Source: SPDF01 sp963812085 (GTDB lineage Bacteria; Gemmatimonadota; Gemmatimonadetes; Gemmatimonadales; GWC2-71-9). From it: a DNA stretch of 64,000 bases. The stretch spans positions 558,001-622,000 of the forward strand of contig CAWETL010000009.1 of NCBI GenBank assembly GCA_963812085.1, read 5' to 3'. This document shows, in pieces, positions 1-8,481 of this stretch (its first letter is position 1; every line of letters starts with the position of its first letter). The notes below the pieces were generated by a model that did no database searches, was not told where the DNA came from, and saw nothing but the letters and a program-made list of their open reading frames with translations. The position numbers and the translations under genes are program-made.

Positions 1-6
1 CGAGCG

Positions 7-576
7 TCATCGGCCAACCGCGCGGGCGGCGCGCGGGAACCGGCCCATCATCCGCAGGGGCAGCGCCCGGACCAGCGCGCCGACGAGGAGGAAGGCCGCC
101 GCCTTGTCCACCAGATCGAGCAGGAGGCTGGAGGCGGTCACGGCCACCGGCAGGGACCATCCCAGTTGGCGGAGCAGCGTCACCACCGCCGTCGTGCCCG
201 TGGCGGTGACGCCCTTGAACAGCACGTAGGAAATGACCGAGGAGAGCGCGCCGGCGAGCAGGCCCGTCAGGAGGCCCCACGCCAGCGTGGTGGAGGGCGA
301 CCGGAATCCGGCACGCGTCGCCGCCAGGCCGGCCAGCCCCGCGATGACGAGCTGGATCAGCCCGAACGGAATCCACTGGTAGCCGTTGATCAGCCCGAAC
401 AGCAGCTGGCCGATCGCGCCGGCGAGCATGCCGACGGCCGGACCGGCCAGCACCGCGGCCAGGATGGTCCCGATCGAGTCCAGGTAGAGCGGCAACCCGA
501 GCGCGTTGACCAGGCCGCCGATGACGAGGTTGATGGCGATCGCGGCAGGGAGGAGCGCGAGGAGACGGGCGTTCAC
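7..576 (-). CDS. ECF-transporter S-component-like membrane protein
   Basis: This 189-residue, strongly hydrophobic protein has about five or six membrane segments separated by short Gly/Pro-rich turns. That is the size and character of the substrate-binding S subunits of energy-coupling-factor vitamin transporters (ThiT/QueT/RibU type). Segments with NLVIGG near the N terminus and GLINGYQWIPFG in the middle fit that fold. I placed the start at the GTG at 576 because the hydrophobic sequence begins there and everything upstream reads as low-complexity antisense. No ATPase or T subunit is visible nearby, so it would have to share a module encoded elsewhere. The substrate is unknown and I see no riboswitch upstream. 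Confidence 0.6.
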   Translation of the reverse strand: MNARLLALLPAAIAINLVIGGLVNALGLPLYLDSIGTILAAVLAGPAVGMLAGAIGQLLFGLINGYQWIPFGLIQLVIAGLAGLAATRAGFRSPSTTLAWGLLTGLLAGALSSVISYVLFKGVTATGTTAVVTLLRQLGWSLPVAVTASSLLLDLVDKAAAFLLVGALVRALPLRMMGRFPRAARAVGR

Positions 577-612
577 GGGACCCCGGGTGTGGGAGGCGGG
601 GACGGCCCTCTC

Positions 613-642
613 TTGGGTTCCGACCCTCCCCGAGGTTAGAAT
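613..642 (+). promoter_or_regulatory. Candidate sigma-70-type promoter for the M28 peptidase cluster
   Basis: TTGGGT at 613-618 and TAGAAT at 637-642 are separated by 18 nt. They sit about 57 nt before the GTG start at 700, in the divergent gap between the membrane protein and the hydrolase cluster. Confidence 0.4.
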
Positions 643-699
643 CTGAGGCGTCCACCAAGGGCCGGCAACCCCGACCGGCCCCCAACCATCGAGAGATCC

Positions 700-1995
700 G
701 TGACAGCGCCTCGCCTTTACCCGCTCTTCTCCCTCGCCCTCACGCTTGGACTCGCCGCTCCGCTCGCGGGCCAGGCCGCGCTCCCGACCAACAACGACGC
801 CGCCGTCAAGCGCGCCACGGCCGACGTGAAGGTCCTCGCCTCCGACCAGCTCGGCGGCCGCATGACCGGCTCGGCCGGCGCCGACACCGCCGCGGCCTAC
901 ATGGCCCGCCGATTTGCCCAGAGCGGCCTGCAGCCGGCCCCCGGCGGGTGGTTCCAGGACTACACTGTGCCCAAGGAGGCGCCCGCCGTGCAGCAGGCCG
1001 GCCTCGGCGAGATCCACGGCAAGAACGTGATCGGCATCCTGCCGGGCAGCGACCCGGCGCTCCGCAACGAGACGGTCGTCGTGGGCGCGCACTACGACCA
1101 CCTCGGCCTCGGCGGGTTCGGGGCGCTCGATCCCGACAGCACCGGACGGGTCCACAACGGCGCCGACGACAACGCCTCGGGCTCGGCGGCCCTGCTCACG
1201 ATCGCGGCCCGGCTCCGGGACGCGCACCTGGGCCGCACCGTGGTGTTCATCGCCTTCAGCGGCGAGGAGCTCGGTCTCCTCGGCTCGGACTACTACGTGA
1301 AGCACCCGCTCTACCCGCTCGCGTCCACCGAGGCGATGATCAACCTCGACATGGTGGGGCGCCTCCGGAACGACAAGCTGATCGTCTACGGCACCGGCAC
1401 GGCCACCGAGTTCCCCGCCCTGCTCGACTCGCTCAACTGGTACGCCAAGTTCGACCTGCATCCCCAGCCGGAAGGCTACGGACCGAGCGACCAGACCTCC
1501 TTCTACGCCGCCAAGGTGCCGGTCCTCCACCTGTTCACCGACCTGCACGCGGACTACCACCGCAGCACCGACGACTGGGACAAGATCGACGCGGCCGGCC
1601 TGGTGCGGGTCGCGGATTTCGCGGCGGCCCTCGCGACCGAGTTCGCCAACCGTCCCGGCCGGCTGACCTTCGTGGACGTCCCGCCGCCGCAGCCCAAGGG
1701 CGGCGTCGCCGTCACCTCAGGCTATGGCGCCTATCTCGGCACCGTTCCCGACATGGCCGCCGGTGACGTGGGCGGGGCCCGCATCACCGGGGTCTCCAAG
1801 GGCAGCCCCGCCGAGGTCGGCGGGCTCCTGGGCGGCGACATCATCACCAAGATCGGCGACTACGACGTCCCCGACCTTGTCGGAATGACGACCGCGCTGC
1901 GCGCCTACAAGCCGGGCGACAAGGTGGTGGTCGTGGTCCTCCGTGACGGCAAGCCGATGAGCTTCGACGTCACCCTCGGAAAGCGCGGCGGGTGA
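700..1995 (+). CDS. Secreted M28 family zinc aminopeptidase with C-terminal PDZ domain
   Basis: The 431-residue protein starts with a signal peptide (residues 1-25, cleavage near AGQA). The M28 catalytic domain follows, with all expected ligands: H131 in GAHYDHLG, bridging D156 in NGADDNASG, general base E189 and ligand E190 in SGEELG, D217 in NLDMVG and H287 in DYHRSTDD. Residues about 340-430 form a PDZ domain (KGSPAEVGGLLGGD). It probably trims peptides in the periplasm or outside the cell. The GTG at 700 begins right before the hydrophobic signal core. It is the first gene of a forward cluster, and its TGA overlaps the next GTG by 4 nt. Confidence 0.9.
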   Translation: MTAPRLYPLFSLALTLGLAAPLAGQAALPTNNDAAVKRATADVKVLASDQLGGRMTGSAGADTAAAYMARRFAQSGLQPAPGGWFQDYTVPKEAPAVQQAGLGEIHGKNVIGILPGSDPALRNETVVVGAHYDHLGLGGFGALDPDSTGRVHNGADDNASGSAALLTIAARLRDAHLGRTVVFIAFSGEELGLLGSDYYVKHPLYPLASTEAMINLDMVGRLRNDKLIVYGTGTATEFPALLDSLNWYAKFDLHPQPEGYGPSDQTSFYAAKVPVLHLFTDLHADYHRSTDDWDKIDAAGLVRVADFAAALATEFANRPGRLTFVDVPPPQPKGGVAVTSGYGAYLGTVPDMAAGDVGGARITGVSKGSPAEVGGLLGGDIITKIGDYDVPDLVGMTTALRAYKPGDKVVVVVLRDGKPMSFDVTLGKRGG

Positions 1996-2453
1996 GCGTA
2001 CCCGCGCTCGACGCGGAACGGCTGGTCGCGGCGCTCCGGAGCGCCTTTGCCCACGAAGCCGGCCGGCAGGGGCTGCTCCAGCTCGCTGCCGACCGGATCC
2101 GGGCCGCCGGGCCGCCCTACACCTCCGTCTATCTCTACATGCTCCACGGCAAGGAACTGGTGCTGGAGGCGTTCAGCGGCCGGGTCACCGACCACACCCG
2201 CATCGCCGTCGGCACCGGCGTGTGCGGGACGGCGGTGGCCACCGGGCAGGACCAGAACGTCGGCGACGTCCAGGCCGTCGGGAACTACCTCGCCTGCAAC
2301 CTCGAGACCCGCTCCGAACTCGTGGTCCTTATCCGCCGCGGGGCCACCGTCCTCGGCCAGATCGACATCGACAGCGACGTGCCCGACCCGTTCACGCCGG
2401 CGGAGCACGCCGCCGTCAAGCAGGTCGCGGACGCCCTCGCCGTCCTGCTGTGA
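1992..2453 (+). CDS. GAF-domain protein, free methionine-(R)-sulfoxide reductase-like
   Basis: A single GAF domain fills this 153-residue protein. C78 in GTGVCGTA and C102 in LACN are 24 residues apart, the spacing of two conserved cysteines in the free Met-R-SO reductase family (E. coli YebR/MsrC). The run SELVVLI then GQIDIDSD also fits that family. The position of the third family cysteine, ten residues before C78, is H68 here. It would be a cytosolic enzyme repairing free methionine sulfoxide, but reduced activity or a pure ligand-binding role cannot be excluded. It overlaps the M28 gene before it and the deacetylase-like gene after it by 4 nt each, implying translational coupling. Confidence 0.65.
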   Translation: MSVPALDAERLVAALRSAFAHEAGRQGLLQLAADRIRAAGPPYTSVYLYMLHGKELVLEAFSGRVTDHTRIAVGTGVCGTAVATGQDQNVGDVQAVGNYLACNLETRSELVVLIRRGATVLGQIDIDSDVPDPFTPAEHAAVKQVADALAVLL

Positions 2454-3349
2454 GGGCCTGGTCCTCCTCCCGTTACTCCGTCGCCCTGCCGCCCGGCCAC
2501 CGCTTTCCGATCGCGAAGTACCAGGCGGTCCGCGAAGGCGTGGTGGCCCGCGGCCTCCTCGAGGCCGGCGACATCCACGAGCCTGACCGCGTCGAGCGCA
2601 CCGCGCTCGCGCTCGTCCACACCGACGATTACGTCTCGGCGATCCACGACGGCACGCTCGGCGCCGCCGAGCAGCGTCGGCTCGGCTTCCCTTGGGGGCC
2701 CGGGCTCCGCGAACGCTCCCTCCGGACGGTCCAGGGCACCATCGAGGCCGCGCGGGACGCGCTCGACTGCGGCGCAGGGATCAACCTGGCCGGTGGCACG
2801 CACCACGCCTTCGCCGAGCGCGGCGAGGGCTTTTGCGTCTTCAACGACGTCGCGGTGGCTGCGCGCGTCCTCCAGCGCGAGGGGCGGGTCCAGCGGATCG
2901 CCGTGGTGGACCTCGACGTCCACCAGGGCAACGGCACGGCGCGCATCTTCCTGGGCGATCCCGACGTCTTCACCTTCTCCCTGCACGGCGCGCGGAACTA
3001 CCCCTTCCATCGCGAGCAGAGCCGGCTGGACGTGGAGCTGCCGGACGGCGCCGACGCCGCCGCCTACCTCGCGGCTCTCGACGCCCATCTCGACCGCGTG
3101 TTGGACGAGGCGGCGCCTGAGTTCGTCTTCTACCTGGCCGGCGCCGATCCCTACGCCGGCGATCGCTTCGGCCGCCTCGGCGTGTCGATCGACGGGCTCC
3201 GCCAACGAGACCGCCGCGTCTTCGCGGCCTGCCGCCGCCGCGGGCTGCCCGTGGTCGTCACGCTCGCCGGTGGCTACGCCGAGCGGCTCGACGACATCGT
3301 GACCATTCACGCCAACACCGTGCAGGAACTCCGTGCCGCCTGTAGTTGA
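2450..3349 (+). CDS. Histone-deacetylase-superfamily amidohydrolase
   Basis: This 299-residue protein has the arginase/deacetylase-fold signatures in order: a His-His pair in GGTHHAF, the metal motif DLDVHQGNG, SLHGARNYPF, the second metal Asp in AGADPYAGD, and LAGGYA near the end. Class members deacetylate polyamines, acetoin-related or lysine substrates. The short length resembles bacterial polyamine deacetylase or AcuC-like proteins rather than eukaryotic HDACs. The GTG start at 2450 overlaps the GAF gene stop (GTGA), and the 3' end overlaps the next hydrolase by 17 nt. The substrate is not inferable from context. Confidence 0.85.
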   Translation: MRAWSSSRYSVALPPGHRFPIAKYQAVREGVVARGLLEAGDIHEPDRVERTALALVHTDDYVSAIHDGTLGAAEQRRLGFPWGPGLRERSLRTVQGTIEAARDALDCGAGINLAGGTHHAFAERGEGFCVFNDVAVAARVLQREGRVQRIAVVDLDVHQGNGTARIFLGDPDVFTFSLHGARNYPFHREQSRLDVELPDGADAAAYLAALDAHLDRVLDEAAPEFVFYLAGADPYAGDRFGRLGVSIDGLRQRDRRVFAACRRRGLPVVVTLAGGYAERLDDIVTIHANTVQELRAACS

Positions 3350-4169
3350 GACCACCCGCGTGGTCCGTGGGGTCGCCCTCTTCGAGCGCCGCGCCGGGAG
3401 CGGTCCCGCGACGGTGGTGCTGCACGGGGGCCCGGGCGCACACCACGACTACCTCCTCCCGGGCTTCGACACCCTCGCCGGGCGTCGCACGCTCATTTAC
3501 TACGACCAGCGGGGCGGCGGCCGGTCTCCCGTGCCGCGGGAGGTGCCGGTCGGGTGGCGTGAACAGGTCGCCGACCTCGAGGCGCTGCGCGTCGTCTGGG
3601 GCCTCGAGCGACTCAGCATCGCGGGGTATTCCTGGGGCGCCTTGCTGGCCATGCTCTACGCCACGGAACACCCGGACCGTGTGGAGCGGATGGCGCTCGT
3701 CTCGCCGGCGCCGGCCTGGCGGTCGGCACGCGCGGAGTTCGAAGCCCGGTTCGCGGCGCGCACCATGGCGCCCGCGCTCCAGGAGGCGCGCGCCGCGCTC
3801 CGAAGCAGCGGGCTCCGCGAACGCGATCCGGAGGCGTACCAGCGCCGGACCTTCGAGCTGTCGGTGGCCGGCTACTTCCATGACCGGGCCAAGGTCGCCG
3901 GCCTCACTCAGTTCCGGGTGACGGGGCGCACCCAGCAGGAGGTCTGGGACAGCCTCGGCGAGTTCGACCTGCGCCCGGCCTTGGCCGCGCTCCGGGTGCC
4001 GGCGATCGTCCTCCACGGCGACGACGACCCGATTCCCGAGGCGTCCGCCCGCGCCGTGGCCGACGCGCTCCGCGCGCCGTTCCACCTGCTCAGTGCGTGC
4101 GGTCACGTGCCCTACGTCGAGGCCCCCGACGAATTCCGCCGCCTGCTCGATCCCTTCCTGCCGGCGTAG
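3333..4169 (+). CDS. Alpha/beta hydrolase, proline iminopeptidase-like (S33)
   Basis: The 278 residues show an oxyanion motif HGGPG (31-35), DQRGGGRS, nucleophile S100 in GYSWGA, acid in HGDDDP (230-232) and H258 in CGHVPY, so the triad is intact. HGGPG and DQRGxGxS are typical of proline iminopeptidases and related S33 enzymes, which remove N-terminal Pro from peptides. There is no signal peptide, so it is cytosolic. The GTG at 3333 lies inside the end of the preceding gene and keeps the first beta strand complete. With the M28 enzyme upstream it may belong to a peptide-degradation set. Confidence 0.85.
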   Translation: MPPVVETTRVVRGVALFERRAGSGPATVVLHGGPGAHHDYLLPGFDTLAGRRTLIYYDQRGGGRSPVPREVPVGWREQVADLEALRVVWGLERLSIAGYSWGALLAMLYATEHPDRVERMALVSPAPAWRSARAEFEARFAARTMAPALQEARAALRSSGLRERDPEAYQRRTFELSVAGYFHDRAKVAGLTQFRVTGRTQQEVWDSLGEFDLRPALAALRVPAIVLHGDDDPIPEASARAVADALRAPFHLLSACGHVPYVEAPDEFRRLLDPFLPA

Positions 4170-4212
4170 CCCGCGGTTGCGCGCCGCACCGGGCGGCCGC
4201 ATCCTTCCCGTC

Positions 4213-5073
4213 ATGACAGAGAATTCTCCGCGGAGCCGGATTGCCCTCGTTATTGGCTCCGGCGGCGTGAAGTGCGCGGCGGCGGTGGGGCTCCAGCAGG
4301 CGCTTCGGGACGAGGGAATCGAGATTGACCTGGTCGTCGGCTGCAGCGGCGGGGCCATCTACGCCACCGCAGCCGCGCTGCGCTGGACCGTCGACGAGAC
4401 CATCGAGCAGACGCTCCAGCTCTGGACCCGGGACACGACCTCCCAGCCACGGCGCCTGGCCCTGCTCAAGGCGATGTTTCCGCGTCTGTTCGGGTTCTCG
4501 TCCGATTTTTCCTTCCGCGACGACCGCCTGCTCAATTCGCGCCTTCGGCAGGCCTTCGGGGTGCGCACCTTCGGCGACACCCGGATTCCGCTGTACATCA
4601 CCGCCACCGACTTCAACAACGGTCAGCAGGTCGTGCTGTCGGAGGGCCTGCTTTGGGAAGCCGTGCGGGCGAGCATCGCCATTCCGCTGGTCTTCGCTCC
4701 CCGGCGCATCAACGACCGCCTCCTGATGGATGGCTTCCTCTCGGACCCCCTCCCGGTCAACGTGGCCATCCAGGAGCGGGCCGGAGTGATCCTGGCCATC
4801 GGCTTCGAGAGCCCTAACCTGCGGCGCTTCACCAGCCCGATGCGCGTGGGACTCCAGCTGACCAGCGTGATGACGAACAACCTCCTCCGCTCCCGTTTTG
4901 CCTTCCACAACCTTACGCACCACGCCGAGGTGATTCCCATCCTGCCCGAGTTCCGGAAGCAGGTCGGCATCTTCGACACGCGGCAGATCCCGTACGTCAT
5001 CGAGGAGGGCCGGCGCGCCGCGCTGGCCCACATTCCGTACATCCGCCGCCTGATGGCGGAGCCCGCCGCGTGA
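4213..5073 (+). CDS. Patatin-like phospholipase
   Basis: This 286-residue protein has the patatin dyad: an oxyanion loop GSGGVK (15-20), nucleophile elbow GCSGG with S45, and D173 in LMDGFLSDP. It would hydrolyse acyl esters of phospholipids or other lipids. I chose the ATG at 4213 because it sits ten residues before the first beta strand (IALVIGSGG), while the longer frame upstream is antisense-like. There is no signal peptide or membrane anchor. It lies 43 nt after the S33 gene and its TGA overlaps the next GTG by 4 nt, coupling it to the PP2C regulator. Confidence 0.88.
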   Translation: MTENSPRSRIALVIGSGGVKCAAAVGLQQALRDEGIEIDLVVGCSGGAIYATAAALRWTVDETIEQTLQLWTRDTTSQPRRLALLKAMFPRLFGFSSDFSFRDDRLLNSRLRQAFGVRTFGDTRIPLYITATDFNNGQQVVLSEGLLWEAVRASIAIPLVFAPRRINDRLLMDGFLSDPLPVNVAIQERAGVILAIGFESPNLRRFTSPMRVGLQLTSVMTNNLLRSRFAFHNLTHHAEVIPILPEFRKQVGIFDTRQIPYVIEEGRRAALAHIPYIRRLMAEPAA

Positions 5074-6311
5074 GCCGGGAGCCCGAAACCGCCCCGGCCC
5101 AGGTCCTGGTCGCCGATGACGTGGAAATGAACCGCGACCTGCTGGCCCGCCGGGTGCGCCGGCTGGGGCACGAAGTCACCATGGCCGAGGACGGCGTCCG
5201 AGCGCTCGAGCTGCTCAAGGCGCGCGACTTCGACGTGCTCCTCCTCGACATCATGATGCCCAACATGAACGGGTATGAGGTGCTCGAGGCGATGGCGCTG
5301 GACGAACGGCTGCGCCGGGTGCCGGTGATCATGATCTCCGCGGTGGACGACAAGGAGAGCATCGCCCGCTGCATCGGTCTCGGCGCCGACGACTACCTGC
5401 CCAAGCCCTTCGACCCGGTGATCCTGCAGGCCCGGCTCGGCGCCAGCCTCGCCCGGAAGCGCCTGCACGACCGGGAGCAGCTCTACCAGAAGAGCCTCGA
5501 GCGAGAACTGGAAATCGGACGCGAGATCCAGGCGCATTTCCTGCCCGACAGCCTGCCGATCCTGCCGGGCTTCGACTTCGCCGCACGGCTTCGCTCGGCG
5601 CGGATGGTGTCCGGCGATTTCTACGACCTCTATCCCCTCGGCGGCGGGACCGAGGTGGTCGCGGTGGTGGGCGACGTCTGCGACAAGGGCGTCGGGGCGG
5701 CGCTCTTCATGGCCCTCTTCCGCTCCCTGCTGCGGGCGCTCACCGAGCAGTCGGACGGCGCCCGGTGGAACGAGCGGGGCGCGAGCCGCGAGCGGCGGCG
5801 TGACGCGGGGACACGGACCGAGGCCGTCACCGGGCACCTGCTCCGCACTGTGACCCTGGCCAACGATTACATCGCCGGCACGCACAGCCGCTCCAACATG
5901 TTCGCCACGGTGTTCTTCGCGATCGTCGACGCGGACTCGGGGCTGGTGCAGTACGTGAACGCCGGCCATGAACCCCCGGCAGTCGTCGGACCCGCCGGCG
6001 TGCGGCGGCTGGAGCCCACCGGGCCCGCCCTCGGCCTCCTGCCCGGCCTCCCCTTCGTGGTGGGCGAGACCACGCTCGCGCCGGGAGAGACCCTCGTAGC
6101 GTGGACGGACGGCGTCACGGAGGCCCAGGCGACGGGCACCACCGAACTGTTCGGGGAGGAACGAACGCTGGCGGTCGCGGAGGGAACCGATGGAACCGCC
6201 GCCGAGCTGCTCGACCGGATGCTGGCGGTGGTGGACGCCTACGCCGCAGGCGCGGAGCAGGCGGACGACATTACCCTGCTGGCGGTGCGGCGGCACCGCG
6301 CGGGCGCTTAA
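5070..6311 (+). CDS. Response regulator with SpoIIE/RsbU-type PP2C phosphatase output
   Basis: Residues 1-125 form a receiver domain with phospho-acceptor D60 in LLLDIMMPN and conserved SKPF-like PKPFDP. A helical linker (EIGREIQAHFLP) leads to a PP2C-like SpoIIE phosphatase domain with metal aspartates in SGDFYD and VGDVCDKG and the terminal EQADDITLLAVR. Such proteins dephosphorylate STAS anti-anti-sigma factors in partner switching. The gene faces the kinase-STAS fusion tail to tail, and both stop codons share the TTAA at 6308-6311, which strongly suggests they are partners. An about 30-residue Arg-rich insertion (near residues 230-255, ERRRDAGT) inside the phosphatase domain is unusual. 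Confidence 0.88.
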   Translation: MSREPETAPAQVLVADDVEMNRDLLARRVRRLGHEVTMAEDGVRALELLKARDFDVLLLDIMMPNMNGYEVLEAMALDERLRRVPVIMISAVDDKESIARCIGLGADDYLPKPFDPVILQARLGASLARKRLHDREQLYQKSLERELEIGREIQAHFLPDSLPILPGFDFAARLRSARMVSGDFYDLYPLGGGTEVVAVVGDVCDKGVGAALFMALFRSLLRALTEQSDGARWNERGASRERRRDAGTRTEAVTGHLLRTVTLANDYIAGTHSRSNMFATVFFAIVDADSGLVQYVNAGHEPPAVVGPAGVRRLEPTGPALGLLPGLPFVVGETTLAPGETLVAWTDGVTEAQATGTTELFGEERTLAVAEGTDGTAAELLDRMLAVVDAYAAGAEQADDITLLAVRRHRAGA

Positions 6312-7105
6312 GCCTCGAAACTCCTTGCCGCCGCGTCCGCGTCGGGATAGAGCTTCAGGATGCTGGTGAATCCGCTGAGCTCGAGCACCTTCCGCACGTT
6401 GTCCCGCACCCCGGCCAATCGCACGTCGCCTCCGCGGCCTCGCGCATCCTTGACCACCGCCAGGAGCACCCGGAGTCCGGCGCTGCTCGTGTAGTCCACC
6501 CCCTCCAGCGACACCACCATCCGGTGCCCGCCGTCGGCGACCTCGCCGCCAAGCACGCGATTGAGTTCCGCCGAGGTCATGCCATCCACGTTGCCCTGCA
6601 CGCGCGCGATCGTCACCTGCCCGCGGCGCTCCACTTCGATCTGCATAGAAAGGTGTCCCTGCATGATGGGAGAGGCCGATCCGGCGGAGCCGAATCGCTT
6701 GACCATGGTCAATTCATTGCCGGTGGCACCGAGGCTGCGGTGACGGATCTCGTCCATCACCTTTTCCACCAGGTGCCACCCCAGTCCACCGATCGGCCGG
6801 TCGGCCCACGGTGCGGTCAGGTCCGGCGTCGGGGCCATGTCGGGCGAGAAGGGTGCGCCCTCGTCGAGCACCGTCAACGTGAGCGCGCCCGGCTCGATCC
6901 GGGCGCGCAGGACCAGCGGCCCGGGCTGTCCCGCCGGGTAGGCGTGGTTGATCACGTTGATGAGGACTTCTTCCGCCGCGAGCCGGATGTCGTGCTGGCC
7001 CTCGTCGCCGGCCCCCGCCTCGCGGGCGGCGCGGGTCGCGAGGTCGAGCAACTCGCCGAGGGACTCGAGCCGCGCGGTGGTCCGCGACAGCCGCACGAGC
7101 GTCAC
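6308..7105 (-). CDS. RsbW-type anti-sigma kinase fused to STAS anti-anti-sigma domain
   Basis: One uninterrupted 265-residue frame encodes two domains. Residues 1-137 are a GHKL ATPase of the RsbW/SpoIIAB type, with N box AAEEVLINVINHAY, G1 box LDEGAPFSP and G2 box GGLGWHLVEKV. Residues 154-265 are a STAS domain ending in the usual SSAGLRVLL and LELSGF motifs; S208 lies at the phosphorylatable position. Normally kinase and substrate are separate proteins. An internal ATG at 6646, about 10 nt after a GGGA, could also release a free 112-residue STAS protein. The GTG at 7105 overlaps the upstream stop by 4 nt. The partner sigma factor is not evident. Confidence 0.75.
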   Translation of the reverse strand: MTLVRLSRTTARLESLGELLDLATRAAREAGAGDEGQHDIRLAAEEVLINVINHAYPAGQPGPLVLRARIEPGALTLTVLDEGAPFSPDMAPTPDLTAPWADRPIGGLGWHLVEKVMDEIRHRSLGATGNELTMVKRFGSAGSASPIMQGHLSMQIEVERRGQVTIARVQGNVDGMTSAELNRVLGGEVADGGHRMVVSLEGVDYTSSAGLRVLLAVVKDARGRGGDVRLAGVRDNVRKVLELSGFTSILKLYPDADAAARSFEA

Positions 7106-8481
7106 GACGCGGTACGCCCCCGGGCGCAGGGTTCGACCAGGCCGGGAGTCGCGCCGAAGACAAGAGTAAAGACGTCCGCTTCCGCCGCCGGCCGCGATCC
7201 CAGGAATGCCGGAGCTCCGTTCGTTCCGCTCACGCACAGGTCCCCGACCTTCACCGGGAAGCGGCTCCGCAGTTCCGACTCCAGCGGCTCCGTGCGGGCC
7301 GCGAGGCCCACCGCGGCGGCGGGCACCCGACCGCCGAACGCGGCCGCCGCCGCGACCAGGTCCTTCTTCTTGACGATCTCCGGCTGGCCGGCGGCGAGCC
7401 GCAGCTCGGCGAGCCGGAGGGAATCGTCGCGCACCTGGAGGAGGCCGATCAGCGAAACCGTCGTCGGCGTGCGCTTGGTGCCGGTGAGCACCAGTTCGAC
7501 CCGCGCGCCGCCTCCGGCCGGATGGACGCTCACCGATTGCACCGACAGGTCGGACACCTTGCCGCCGCAGCCCGGCTTCACGGCGCAGGGACGTGCGCCG
7601 GCGAGCGCCGCCTGCACCTGCGCTGCGAGCTCCTTGCCGGGCACGTTCACCTCGAGCGGAAGCTCGAGGCCGGGAAGCGGCGTGCGCCCGGTGCCGACGG
7701 CCAGCGCGTTCCGCAGGCTGGACACCCGGACCGTGGCCCGAAGCCGCTGCTCCACCGAGTCCCTGGCGCCGGCGGTGGCCGCGCGCGCCGTCACGGACGC
7801 CGCCACCGAATATCGCCCGCCCCGCGACAGCGTCGCCACGAACGTGTTGCCCGTCTGGGTGGGAGCGAGCTTCTGGCCGGCGCTGTCGGTCACGCTGAGC
7901 GCCCACTCGCCGGCGTCGAGTCCGGTCGTCTCGATCAGCAGCTGGTCCTGGTCCCCCGCGCCGCCGCCGAGGTCGATCCACGCCTGCCCGCGTGCCATCG
8001 TCGCGGCCTGCGCGTCGGTGCGGTTGATCGTGGTGCAGCTGAGCGTGGCCTTGGTGTGCCAGTAGCCCCGCCGTGCCATGGCGATGGCGCTCAGGGTGAA
8101 GCCCGCCGAGCGGGCGGTCCGGCTCACGTCCGGCGTGACGGTCGATACCGACCGCGCGGACGAAGCGCGCCAGTCCTTGCCGCACGCCTTGCTCTGTTCG
8201 TCTCCGGTGGCGACCTCCCTGAGCTCGAACGTCTGGCCCCGAACCCCCGCGACCTCCCGGAAGTACTTCGACCCGGCGGCGGCGAATCCGTCCACCCAGC
8301 CGTTGCCGGTCACGGCGCCGTCGAACGACGGCGCCACGCCCACCGGAATCCGGACGGGAGGAACGTCGGACGGCGGCGCGACCGGGGCCGGTGCGGGCGC
8401 CGTGCCGCCGGCGCTGCTGCAGGACAGGGCGCCGACGAAGAGCAGCGGGGCGAGGCGGATGCCCCGGGACATGCGGATCAT
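7102..8481 (-). CDS. Putative lipoprotein of unknown function in signalling operon
   Basis: The 459-residue product has a lipoprotein signal (VGALSC, Cys at about residue 21) followed by a Pro/Ala-rich stretch. The mature protein contains a few isolated cysteines (such as SKACGKDW and GDLCVSG) and beta-rich segments, but no domain I recognise. The region around WVDGFAAAGS and ARRGYWHTKA faintly recalls LPP20-like lipoproteins. The ATG at 8481 overlaps the receiver gene stop (ATGA) and its own stop overlaps the kinase-STAS start (GTGA), so it is an integral member of the regulatory operon. A role as envelope-located sensor or accessory is inference only. Confidence 0.6.
   Translation of the reverse strand: MIRMSRGIRLAPLLFVGALSCSSAGGTAPAPAPVAPPSDVPPVRIPVGVAPSFDGAVTGNGWVDGFAAAGSKYFREVAGVRGQTFELREVATGDEQSKACGKDWRASSARSVSTVTPDVSRTARSAGFTLSAIAMARRGYWHTKATLSCTTINRTDAQAATMARGQAWIDLGGGAGDQDQLLIETTGLDAGEWALSVTDSAGQKLAPTQTGNTFVATLSRGGRYSVAASVTARAATAGARDSVEQRLRATVRVSSLRNALAVGTGRTPLPGLELPLEVNVPGKELAAQVQAALAGARPCAVKPGCGGKVSDLSVQSVSVHPAGGGARVELVLTGTKRTPTTVSLIGLLQVRDDSLRLAELRLAAGQPEIVKKKDLVAAAAAFGGRVPAAAVGLAARTEPLESELRSRFPVKVGDLCVSGTNGAPAFLGSRPAAEADVFTLVFGATPGLVEPCARGRTAS

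Noticed and set aside
577..699. A riboswitch for the ECF-transporter-like gene
   Set aside because: No TPP, FMN, cobalamin or preQ1 core sequence is visible on the reverse strand in the short leader.
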